A DNA stretch of 64,000 nucleotides, from contig JBBHKE010000655.1 of assembly GCA_037447655.1 (NCBI GenBank), positions 62,001-126,000 on the forward strand, read 5' to 3'. Of this stretch, positions 25,201 to 35,559 are shown in pieces. The translations under genes were made by a program, and so were the position numbers. Positions within the stretch are counted from its first letter, which is position 1; each line of letters opens with the position of its first letter. The notes beneath the pieces are model-generated. The model saw only the letters and a program-made list of their open reading frames with translations. It was not told where the DNA came from and did no database searches. Source of the DNA: Zygnema cylindricum (lineage: Eukaryota > Streptophyta > Zygnematophyceae > Zygnematales > Zygnemataceae).

Positions 25201-28200
25201 ATCCGGTGTAAAAAGCCATGGTATTTAAATTCTGATAATTACATTGACTATATAGTGGATGAGAAACACCATTTGTTTTAATCACCAAATACATATCAAC
25301 GGATTATGATATTAAAAGCCAATTTCAATAATGATGACAATTCTCATTACATAACTATATAATGATATCTATCATATGATAATAATGATGGTATTGATAA
25401 TTCTTGAGTTTCAAAATCTTCAAACCTTGGCGGTAACTGTGAGAGGGATTTTAGGACTAATAAATCTCCATGGGTAAGTAATTCTGTATTGGCTAAAAAT
25501 AGGGGGGAATTCTACGTTTGTTTATTTTTGGATCGAAGAAAAAGTTGTTTTTTTATAGCGCCTCTAACAAACGTTTTTTTGCCACATCCTCATTTCAATT
25601 CCATCTTTTTTCATAGATCCTGTGAGGATCGAGGGCTAAGGCAAGATCGGAGAAAAAATGAAAATGGTGGCAGATCATAGCCTACTGGAGATAAAAAACA
25701 GCCACATGTGAAAAACTGACATACGTTAAGTCTTTTAAAAATCATTATTCTCTTCAAACAACGGTGCGTCGCCACGTTAGCGCTAAAAAATATCTGCAGG
25801 CCAATAAAAAATATTGACGCATTAATCCGTGATATAGCACTGGCATGTATGGTATTAGGCGCCACGTCCACGGGAAAACCATGTGAGCCACAAAAAATAG
25901 GGGAGTAATGTACGGATTTGACATCAGTACGGATGAGTTTGTGATTACCCACCAAAGATCAAAAAAAAAAATTTGCGAATTAGACGACATCGTACAGATT
26001 GAATAGGAAGTACCCTGTGAATTGCTAGTGTAAAAAAACTCGTACTAAAGGGAAAAACTAGTGCTATTAACGGTATTTTGGTTTCAAAAAACTAAAAAAA
26101 TTTAACACTAACATACATAACACATTTCTTACAATTACACATTCCAATAGTGTAGCAGCTATAGTCTACGATCACATAGTTTTTGAACATGTGAGAACAG
26201 GTTCACGCGATTTCCTTTAGTCTTCATTATTGTGAATCAAATCTGAGTGCGCTTTCCCTTGTTTATACTACTCACTTTCCCGTGATGATACCTTTATTTG
26301 ACACTCTTTATGTACTTTTGTACGATATAGTGAGCAATTCACGTACAGATAGACACATTACGTACAAAATTTGATTAAACACCTCTTTGATTAATATTAT
26401 TGACACTAATTAAATACAACCTATAGAAAATAACTATTATTAATTCTATTTTAGGTTCAAGGATAGCAATTTAAAGGCACCGATAAATTGTTATTAAAAG
26501 TAATAATGATCCACTTTCGATTGTATTTATGGCATCACTTCACGTGCAATGGTTAAGATTCTAGCGATTGTCCGTACGATTACACTTCGCGCATATTGGT
26601 AAATTTGCTGGCGCTTGCAGACAAAAGCCAAAACTTTTTTGCTTTAGCTACTGATAGTGGAAAGCTCGACACGTGTGAAAGGGACTCGATAAGTGTACCA
26701 GATATTCAATCTGTATAATGGCGTATTATAAAGCAGGCTTTTTCCAGGGTAATCACCAACTGCTTTGGATTGATGTCGAAACTGTGCGATTCTAAAAAGA
26801 TTTATCACAGGCTGTCACTTTATTGTCGTCCCAGAAGCTACGGTAGATATGAGATATGACTAGGGCAGATATACCAGCCCCATAAAAGATTCGCACCAAA
26901 TTTGACGCCTTCCATCTAATGATGTCACGCTGGCATATACGGTTTGCGTCTGTTGAAAAGAAACTGATCGCAAACCGACTGCTGAAAAGAAATTGAGCGC
27001 CAAAAAAAAATCCCGCCAAATTCGTCCATTGACGTCAGTATGTCACGCTGGCACGTATGGTGTGTTTTTGGCTCCACAAACATGGAAGAGCGAAAACAGA
27101 AAATTCAAAATACATACTATGGTACAAATAAAATGTCGCCAACATGGAATAACCTAAGGGGATATGAAAACAAGATCCTTACTGCAAGATCCTTGATCTT
27201 TGACGGTCTGAAGGGCATTTTGACTTTCCCAATCCCAATTTACATATATTTTCCAAGTTTTGCCGCGGTCGGAATATCCAGAACTTAAATATCGAAAGTA
27301 TTTGTTGACATATTTAGGGGGTACAAATGGGATAGAACCTCCCGATAACCCAAAACCTCTTGCTGAAAGTTCCAAAAACAACAAAAGAAATAAAACACAT
27401 CAAAGTCAAAACAAAGACGAGCGTTGTGAAAAAGCAATAAATCATGTAATTAAAATTCGAAAAACAAAGAAAAATAAAAAAAGGAGAACATGGCAAATCT
27501 ACAGTATTTTGTTCAAGTTAGGAACTTCTAAATAATGTCACTCAAAACAATTCTACACAACCTTTGGAAACAAACCCCAAACGAAACACGACAAAAATTT
27601 GGGGAATATATTCAATGGCCACCATAAAATTTTGCTTCTAGCCTCCATTCTAAGATGCATAATTATAAATTTGTTGACTAAGATATTTTTAAGGATTCAG
27701 GACCAAAAAGCATAACCCATTAAAATAACGATCCTGAAATCAGCCTAAAAACCAAAAAACATGTATCTTTTGATTTCTAAAATTTGCCAAGAATATCTAT
27801 TGTCGTTTTACATAATCACTAGAATACAAAGACCAGGTTCTCGTCTTTATTAATCTAAACAGAATGATTCAGTTTTGGATTTTTTAAGAGCGACAAGCCA
27901 TAAAATAGTGTTAAATAGCACTATCTATTGAATGGCACATAAATCCGCCATGTCATCCTATTGAAATTCAATTTAAGCTTATGCCTGAATTGACTTTTTT
28001 CTCCCTAAGCCCTGAAAACTCAATGATAAGTCCTATCCTTTCTTTATTAAGACTATATATGTTTTGTAGTGTTGTTGATTCCCTACAGGAGTCTAGCTTG
28101 TTTCATTAGATCCCTTTTACCTTTCTGAGAACCGGCCTTTCCTTTATCTCATTTGTTCCCTATGTTAGTCTACCTATAATAATAACCTAGAACTAATTCT

Positions 28201-31200
28201 ACCCTCAAAACGCTTATGAGGCTACTAGATTTCACTTTCCTGTGGTTTTTTCACTACGAAGCACTTTTGTCATTCTCCTTGAGGGTTATCTAAACTAAAC
28301 GACAAAAACTTATGACAAACTGCTTTTCTTTTCTCTTGTTTATTTTTTTTCTGTCTCTTGTTTTTTACCTTCCCTTAATTTGGCCATTTTTCTCGTGTTT
28401 ATTCATTTTTTGTTAATTCGGCCATTTTCATGGTCTCGCCTTCTATACATCCCACCCCTAAATAAACATTTCGCTCCAATTTATATGTATATACCTGTAT
28501 TTACATACATATATATATAGAAGTAATTTTTAAATCAAGATAATTGTAGCACAACAATGAATATCTTTCTGGCAAAACTGAAAGTATATTTTGTTGCAGT
28601 ATAATTTTGTTTTTTTGTTCATAAACACTTGTTCCAATCTTAGTTTTACATGCGCCCATTTACACAATTGGGTTGTATTGATATTTATGTTTGCAAATGT
28701 CTAAGAATATTGTAAAAAAAATAAAAAACTATGTTTAGGGATGTCTAAAAAAAATTGTATAAAATCAAAAAAATTGTGTAAGAACGTCAAGGAGTAATGT
28801 ATACAAGCAGAAATTTTGTTTCGTTATGATTTAGAATATATGTATGATTAGAAAAATTTGTTTACGAATTTCTAGGAATATTGCTAAAATAAAAAATGAT
28901 ATTTTAAATTTGTATGCAATACGATTAACAGAAACGATGCCTAATAATTGTACACAATAAAAATTTCTGTTTAGGAATGCCTAGAAAAAAATATACAAAA
29001 TTGAAAATTTGATAAACGATGTCAAGGAATATTGCTTAAAATCAAAGATTTTTTTTCATGTCTAAAATAATTTATACAAAAAGAAAATGGTTTAGGAAGG
29101 TCCAAAAATATTGCATACAGAACAATGTTAAATCTAAGATACTAAATTTTTTGTCTACTTCCGTGTACTTCATCAACTTATTTACTTGTTGACTTTTAAT
29201 CCCTTTCTAACTTTTTATTAACTTCTTTTCTTGTTGACTTTAAATTCTTTACATTTCCTATGAACTTCTCCAATGTGGATTTTATCAACTTCTTTATTTG
29301 TAGTTACACAATCGCCTTACAATTTTTATCGAAGAATTAACTTTACAGGTTTTAAATCAATGTGTTCACTGACGTTTTATCAACTTATTTGATTATTGAA
29401 TTTCGATAACTTTTTTTTTTCATATTTTAATAGACCGATGGATTGATTCCAAAAAGTGAAAGTGGTAGGGAAGGTAGCATACGTATTTGAGGTGGAGGGG
29501 GTGATGGTAGTGGGGGTGGAGAGAGAGGACGACGAGGTTGTGGAGGAGGTGGAGAGGGAGGAGTTCGACGAGGTGGGGAGGGAGGCCGAGATGGGGGCGG
29601 AGAGGGAGGACGACGAGGGGGTGGAGAGGGAGGACGACGAGGGGGTGAGGAAGGAGGAGGTCGCAAAGGGGATGGGGAAGGCGGGCGAGAAGGGGGAGAA
29701 GAGGGAGGCCTGCGTGGAGGGGGGAAGGGAGGAGCACGAGGTGGAGGACGAGGAGGAGACTTTGGTACTATAATTGGACGAGGGGGAGGTGGTCGAGGGG
29801 GTGGTGGTAGTGGAACACGAGAGGAGGGAGGAGGACTTATAGCTGCAAAATAAATAAAAGGGTAGGACATCGAACCCTGGTTTTGGTATTTTTTAACGTA
29901 TTTTAATAAAATTTAACTTAATTAGCATATTTATGTTTTTGAGGAAATTAACTAACAAAGTGTCAAATTATAGACTATGTTCGTTTGAAAGTCGAAATGA
30001 AATAAAAATTTCTAATTTTCTTTCTTTTTTATTGTCCTTATTTTTACCTTGACATTTTTTTGGCCCATTTTTGAACCGTTTTACTTTTATGTCTTGAACT
30101 CTTTAGTTTATAGACTTGAGTCGTAATCATAATAATAAACATAACATTTTTCAAATGTATTTCAAGATAAACAAAAAACATGATACAAGATTGTACATAA
30201 ACAAATTTCAAATTTGGTTTCAAAAATTATTTTTGCTTAAAAAAAGAAATCCAAAATGCCCCTCTGACTTCAATTTCACAAAACAAGAAATCCACGTTTT
30301 CTGTCCAATTTTGATTGATTACAAGATGCCTCATTTCTCCTCCATACTTGATTTCCAAAAAGAAAATTGATGTTTCTCATTCACCTTTTATTTCAAATGA
30401 AAAAAAATCATGTCTCCCATCCAAAATTGATTACAAAAAAGAAAATGAATCCTCTCCAACATTGATTAAAAAACAATTATCCTGTTTTCCTTTGCACCTC
30501 TGATTTCAAAAGGAAAAAAAAAGAAATTATTTTTCCTCTCCAACTTTGGTAAAAAAAAGAAAAAACCCTTCCATTTACCATCCATCTTCGATTTCAAAGT
30601 AAAAAAATTGATGTTTCCCTTAAAGAAAAATAAAATGATGTTTCCACTCACTTCCCCTACACTTTTAATTTCCCAAAAAAAAAAACAAAAAATTCCCGTC
30701 CAACCTTTTAGCGGTTGCCCACTGATAAAAAGGGCCGTATCTCCGTCTCTTTTCCGCCATAGAATATTTTTTTGTGAAAGAAGGTAGCAATAATTTTCAA
30801 GTGTATCAAAAGTCCACAAAACACATCCATTTGTAATCGAGCAAGTTTTGCAACAACTCGCGACAACAGACTCATAGGAATAAGAAAAAGATTGGTCTTC
30901 CCCCAAATAATCGCGATAAGAAACTCCATTTTCCACATTGCTACACATTCCTGGATTGGGAGAGTCGTAAAAAACTGGACAAGAAAAAACGCGAGAAAAG
31001 ACAATAACAATACTTTTCATTGGAATTTGATAATTTTTATCACTTTCATTCGACTTGAAAATGGAATTCCTCTACTAAGTTGACAAATGACCAAACAATA
31101 AATTCATGATAATTCGATGGAGTAGTAACCATTATTTATGCGAAGTGTCTTTGTTATATCTTATATTTAATAAATAGGGAAGCTGAACATTTATTTCGTT

Positions 31201-32826
31201 CATAAAGTTAAAGTAAAAGCTTCTGATCATAAACCAACGCATGTAAACGTAAAACATAACAACGAACGCATTTAACAAAATTATAATCAACCTCTGAGGA
31301 AATCTAAAACATAGTAATCTCTTCAAGTAGTTTCGGTTTAGAAATAATTCAATAAAATTGCATCTACATAAAAGGAGCATTATGACATCGGTAAGATAAT
31401 AACTCATCAAAACATGCCAAGTGACACTGACTAGTAAGCTTAAGTAGTCATCAGGTTTTATTTTAAGTCATCCCATTTGTTATTCAAAACATTCGATTGG
31501 CTGAACTTTGACATTCTTCTTCAGCAAACCAAAAATGTATTCGCACGTACAAAATAATTTTGCGGCAAAATTCCCAAAATTTCAGTTTTATCTCAAACCA
31601 AGCCTATGTCATTTGTCGCGCCCATTGAAATTGCAGATGTTAACTTTAGCATAAAAAAAAAAATGATCCCAACAAAAAACATCGGACTTTTCAACATGTG
31701 AATCGGATAATCCCGTTTTTTTTTTCAATACGCCAAATGCCGTGACTATTTGGCTCAATCTAGAGCATATAAACCCAGTTTTCATATCATCCAACTTTAT
31801 TCCAATTGGTATTATTGAAATGCTTTGTTGAAAACCCAAAAAAAAAAGCAATGTAAAAACACAACTGAATACTGAGTTTTAAATTTGAATAGGAAGTTTA
31901 ATGATTCATCCAACCTTTTAGTGGTTGCCCGCTGACATATAATGTTGTATCCTCGTCTTTTGTGCGCCATTGGGGATTCTTTTGTGACAAAAGGTAGCAG
32001 TAATTGTTAAGCGTATCAAAACTCCACAAGATACATCCATTTGTTTGCGAACATGTCTTGCAACAATTTGGTACAGAAGACTCATAGGAGTAAGAAAAGG
32101 ATTGGTCGTCTCCCAAATAATATCGATAAGAGACTCCATTCTCCATATTATTGCAAATTCTTGGATCCGGAGAGTCATAGTAGACTGGACGACATGAAGA
32201 AAATACAAAAGAAAAAAGAAATCTATGTTTGAGTTCTACCTTCTCTATTCCAAATCGTGATTTTCGTTCATCTCAAATTTCCACTGTAGATTTTGCAGGA
32301 TTTCCCCCCTGTTAGAAAACATAAAGGAAATTTACTAAGTCGATTTGAGAGTAACAAAAGCCTTTTTTTATTTGGAAACAAAAGTTTTTTTTTGGTTGAC
32401 GTTTACAAATTCAACAAAAAAAACAACATAAAGGAGTTGTCTCTTTTCCAGTAACTTAGCTTTCGGTGGAGAGAATAAACTGTCCCATTAAATGCCAATT
32501 TCGTGTTATAGAAACTGCAAGCATTAAAAAAAAAAAAAAAAAACAAACAAACCTTTTACGGGCTGACCGCTAATAAAGAATACGGAATCTCCATTGTTTA
32601 TACGCCATAAGGGATTTTTTTGTGACATGAAATAGCAATAGTTTGAGTCAGAATCAAAACTCCATAAAGCACATCCATTCGTTACGGAACATATTTGACA
32701 GCAGTCGCCAACGGAAGAAGCATAACCATAGTCGAAATATGTGCTGTCAGAGAGATAGGAAATATACGCAACCCCGTATTCAATATTCATACAATTTGCG
32801 GTCATAGTGGAGGCGCAAGTAGAACG
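17875..32826 (-). CDS. Mosaic secreted papain-type cysteine protease (PAN x3, Pro-rich, C1A, EGF x2, LysM x2), 12 exons, 5' end missing
   Basis: Hand-built model, exons in transcript order (all minus): 32826-32553, 32184-31915, 30974-30705, 29842-29483, 27362-27183, 24749-24526, 24194-24057, 23446-23224, 21923-21771, 21540-21406, 20428-20304, 18090-17875. Every junction is GT/AG and every phase matches; the total is 2,568 nt, 855 residues and a TGA stop. Domains in model numbering: PAN-like modules 1-271, proline-rich stalk 272-391, C1A peptidase about 430-645, EGF-like modules 647-742, LysM modules about 750-850. Catalytic Gln448, Cys454, His588 and Asn608 are all present. The first exon, which should carry the signal peptide, was not found. 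The C-terminus is also open, because the last codons before the stop contain a possible donor (GAG/GTATTT). Inferred role: extracellular protease held to GlcNAc-containing wall glycans. No I29 inhibitory propeptide is visible. The family, exon order and phases are secure; the exact termini are not. Confidence 0.85.
18298..18545. repeat. (CATATA/CATACA)n microsatellite in the last intron
   Basis: About 250 bp of alternating CATATA, CGTATA and CATACA hexamers lies inside the intron between the two LysM exons. Open frames across it on both strands are repeat artefacts rich in His/Ile or Tyr/Met/Val. It is a simple satellite with no sign of function. Confidence 0.95.
21060..21425. repeat. Degenerate ~40-bp minisatellite overlapping an exon-intron junction
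   Basis: At least eight imperfect units of roughly 40-50 bp share the core CAACTCACATGGAACGCAGG then TGTTTCC and TGATTTATCCTA (plus strand). The last unit overlaps the 3' end and GTGAGT donor of the second EGF exon, so the array appears to have grown from that junction. A separate pair of ~36-bp direct repeats (around 20970-21050) lies next to it. Confidence 0.7.
21406..21923 (-). other. Two EGF-like module exons of the mosaic protease
   Basis: Exons 21923-21771 and 21540-21406 each encode one EGF-like module, with cores [19 protein letters not shown] and [19 protein letters not shown]. Each has the CxxxxC then CxC spacing of the EGF C-terminal half and is flanked by further cysteines. Both exons start and end in phase 1, as EGF exons do in animal extracellular proteins. 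The intron between them is only 230 bp. N-glycosylation sequons (NYT, NSS) are present. EGF modules typically act as spacers or protein-binding units, and here they separate the catalytic domain from the LysM modules. The donor after the second module lies at the edge of an intronic tandem repeat. Confidence 0.8.
23224..27362 (-). other. Papain-like (C1A) peptidase exons of the mosaic protease
   Basis: Four exons (27362-27183, 24749-24526, 24194-24057, 23446-23224) encode a C1A cysteine peptidase domain. The first ends in VKDQGSC and the next resumes with SCWVHA, so the active-site motif reads QGSCSSCW with Ser in place of the usual Gly of CGSCW. The third carries the [10 protein letters not shown] strand and the fourth the catalytic His in [11 protein letters not shown] and the catalytic Asn in [13 protein letters not shown]. 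The GC(N)GG motif of papain is replaced by CESDGW. Upstream of the mature domain only about 40 residues separate it from the Pro-rich stalk, and no ERFNIN-type propeptide is seen there. The intact tetrad predicts an active hydrolase, probably extracellular or vacuolar. Confidence 0.88.
29483..29842 (-). other. Proline-rich (SPPP/RPPSPPP) stalk exon of the mosaic protease
   Basis: A single 360-nt exon encodes about 120 residues that are mostly Pro, Ser and Arg in SPPP, RPPSPPP and PPPPRP repeats. It opens after a TTTTGCAG acceptor and ends at ATAC/GTATGC. The segment resembles the proline-rich shafts of green-algal and plant wall proteins (hydroxyproline-rich glycoproteins, pherophorins), where prolines are hydroxylated and glycosylated into stiff rods. 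Its GC content is far above that of the flanking introns. Both ends are phase 1, so the exon can be gained or lost without a frameshift. The opposite strand is also open because of the repeat, but that frame is a Glu/Gly-rich shadow. Confidence 0.8.
30705..32826 (-). other. Three PAN/apple-like module exons of the mosaic protease
   Basis: Three consecutive exons (32826-32553, 32184-31915, 30974-30705) encode about 90 residues each and align with one another. All share a CCxxC pair followed by TNGC (CCQIC, CCKTC, CCKTC), a WSFD or WTFD segment, an NYCY motif, a SQKN turn and a terminal SGQP. This Cys/Trp pattern fits PAN/apple-type binding modules, which bind protein or carbohydrate in secreted proteins. 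Exons two and three are both exactly 270 nt and resemble each other most, so they look like a recent duplication. All three end in AAAAG followed by a GTT-type donor. Exon one starts in phase 0 and so needs an upstream exon. An ATG followed by a hydrophobic stretch just upstream of the third module could mimic a signal peptide, but it lies in the intron before a good acceptor. Confidence 0.8.
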
Positions 32827-33639
32827 CTGTTAGCAAATAACAAAGAGGGAGAGAGGGGGAGGGAGGGAGAGGAGGGGGGAAAGGTAGCTGCCATTTGATG
32901 AGCAGTTCATTGGTAAAGCTGGATATGAGGTGAAATTTTTCATATATGGGTGGCAAAGGATGTCGATTTACATTTTTAATACAAAAATTATTGGTAAAGA
33001 AAAATACAACTTTCAATCTAACAATGTCCACCGATTATTATCATGAAATTTCAATGTTGTGCAAATGCGGAAACAGGCCCTGGAACAGAAACGAAATTTA
33101 GTGAAGTTTAAAAAAAAAAATGGATAAGTTAAATACCATAATACAACGGCAAAAAGCTGGATTTCATTGATCCTTCACATTGAACATTGCGGAAAAAAGA
33201 TGATTGATCAGCAAAAATTTGGGAATTGCAAAACCGCAAAAGATCGATTGAGAAAATCCAAAAAAAATATAAATCGTTTTCTAGAGTTTTTTAGTGAAGA
33301 ACAATTGAAAATCGTAGAAAAGTAATTTTTTTGGTTCATTGAACATTTCTTACCTCAGAAAATTGAATGTAATTTATCTATACAGGTCGAGCATTGCACA
33401 AAATTGAGTGTGACATTTCAACTAACATTGAGGATTACAGAGGATGTATGTAGTTGGTCAATAGAAAACTGGAAATTGGACATGATTGGTTAAACAAAAT
33501 CAAACAAAGCAAAAAAATGAATGTGGTTGGCCAATAAAGATTTGGACAGTCGGTAAAACACTCGGCAATGAGAAAGAATGCTTATGGTCACTTTGAAATT
33601 GTGTCCATTATATGTTTTTGAAGGTCATCAACATTTAAA

Positions 33640-34330
33640 GTTAACATTGGCTATTGGATTGAGGATTGGAAAATAGGCATTGGGGATTGGATATTAGACA
33701 TTTAGACATTGAAGATTAGAGATTGGGCATTGGAAATTTGACATTATACAGTGAACATTGGACATTGGACATTAGACGTTGGACAACAGACATTGAATAT
33801 TGGAGATTGGAATTCAACCATGAACAGTTGAAATTGGAATTTTAAAATTCGCAAATACTAGTGGATAGGTGAATATTAGATATCGAAGAATGAACCTCAG
33901 ATCTTGGACATTGGACTTTGGTCATTAGCCAATGATCATTGGACATAGGGAAAATGAAAATTGGGAATTCAAAAATGGAAATTTCAAAATTAGAAAGTGA
34001 CTATTGGTCAGATGGACATTTGAATTTGGACATTGAACATTAGACATTTGAAATTGCACATTGGAAATCGGACATTGGACATTTAAAATTAGACATTGGT
34101 CATCTGAAATTAGACATTGGACATTGGACATTAAAATTTTCACATTGGACATTGGACTTTGGACATTGGTCATTGGACGTTGGAAATTGGAAATTAGACA
34201 TTGGCCATTGAACATTCAAATTTGAACATTGAACATTGACAATGGAAATTGGAAAAAAGAAAGAGACCAGTTGTAGGGTGGATATTAGACATTCGGAAAT
34301 CGGCCACTGGTCAATAGACACTGGACTGTC
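33640..34330. repeat. Degenerate (ATTGGACA)n minisatellite
   Basis: About 700 bp of irregular ATTGGACATTGGAC, GAACATTGGA and AAATTGGAAATT units lies just upstream of the known 5' end of the protease model. The open frames on the minus strand (repeating SNVQCPMSN) are artefacts. Its position implies it lies in the first intron or the promoter side of that gene. Confidence 0.85.
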
Positions 34331-35319
34331 TAATTTATATATATATATATATATATATACATTAATATTTAATAATTAAGCTCTAACAGCCCCCGAAGTG
34401 TGGAGACGGCATGAAGATAAATAGTTTCAGTAAATATAGAAACTAATAAATTACGAAGGAATCCGAATTAGGGTTAAAGAATAGAGCACAAATCTTCTTA
34501 GTACCGTAATTCTCATCGTTAAGAATATGAGCGTGGAGACAGGAAGTAGATAATTACTTGCCGTAAAAATAGAAACAAATAAATTGCAAAGGAATCCGAA
34601 TTAGGGTATAGAAAATAGAGCAGAAACCTTCTTAGTACTGTTTAATAATTCCCATCGTTAAGAATATGAACCTTGCGACTTATTTCGAAATTGGTGGTCC
34701 ATTTTAGTTTTCAAACATACAAAAATTGTTCTGCATAAATCCGTACAGGTCCGTACAATACGCGCATGCAAAATGGGCCGGCTATCAAATTCGAGAGAGA
34801 GAGAGAGAGAAAGAGAGCGTAGAATAACAAGCAAAAACAGCGCGTCAGCTTCGGCCACGTGGCAGTCACTAGAAAACGTACCAAGTCCGTACGGTATCAG
34901 CAAAGCTAGCAGAAGCAGCGTACGGAGCGACATGGCGCCGGACGTGGAAAAGCTGCGTCAACAAAAACCCCTCCAACGGTATTCGAGACTTTGCGTATTT
35001 GGATTGAAATATAGTTCAAAAGTAGGTGAAAGTAGCCCATACAATATGCCTATTGTATGCAAAACATACAATATGACCTTAAGACCCATATTGTATTCGG
35101 ACCTATTCGGACCAATTAAAACATTCGGACCAAATATTGGACCAATTAAAACATTCGGACCAAAAAAAATTATTTACACCGTCAGATTCGGAAGATCGGA
35201 CGGTCGCTGATCAAAGTAGCAATCTAAGAAGATCACATGGAAAGCCCATAACACAACTTACGATAAAGGCGCCGACCAAAGGCTTGCCATAAAAACGCCT
35301 ACTTTTGAACTATGCTAAC
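34331..35319. other. Intergenic with TA repeat and a ~180-bp direct repeat
   Basis: A short (TA)n lies at 34336-34360. The segments around 34395-34510 and 34530-34660 are direct repeats sharing AGAAACTAATAAATTAC-like and AAGGAATCCGAATTAGGGT blocks. A (GA)n lies at 34794-34816. A 145-residue open frame from 34773 begins in that GA repeat and has no recognisable domain. I call no gene. Confidence 0.5.
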
Positions 35320-35520
35320 TACACCGCCAATCGCTATTAGAGTATATAACGCTAGTTCGGTGCCCCTAAATTTTGACCCCAAAACCTGAAATAGAATTAA
35401 TATCGCTATTTAAGTCGTGGAACATAATCTGCCACGTCTCAGGCACTAAATTAGAATCAATAACGCTAATTTTTTTTTGACGCTATTTAATCCTTGACTC
35501 TAATAGCGATTGGCGGTGTA
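35320..35520. mobile_element. MITE (201 bp) with TACACCG inverted repeats
   Basis: Perfect terminal inverted repeats of at least 24 bp begin TACACCGCCAATCGCTATTA and end with the exact complement. The outer TA at both ends fits a TA target duplication of a Tc1/mariner-type element. The interior is noncoding. The same ends occur at 37664-37711, 43492-43702, 44239-44827 and 45856-46447. Confidence 0.8.
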
Positions 35521-35559
35521 CTGTTGCAAACAAACTTTGTTCTCTTGTGAAGATTCTAC

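Noticed and set aside
29456-29773. Glu/Gly/Val-rich plus-strand frame of 105 residues
   Set aside because: It is the antisense shadow of the proline-rich protease exon, which has matching splice sites and phases on the minus strand.
30708-31020. ATG with hydrophobic stretch before PAN3 that looks like a signal peptide
   Set aside because: It lies in the intron before a good CAG acceptor, and PAN2 splices into the same exon in phase; an alternative promoter is possible but unsupported.
34773-35210. 145-residue plus-strand frame
   Set aside because: It begins in a GA repeat and includes a repeated ACATTCGGACCAA phrase; no recognisable domain.
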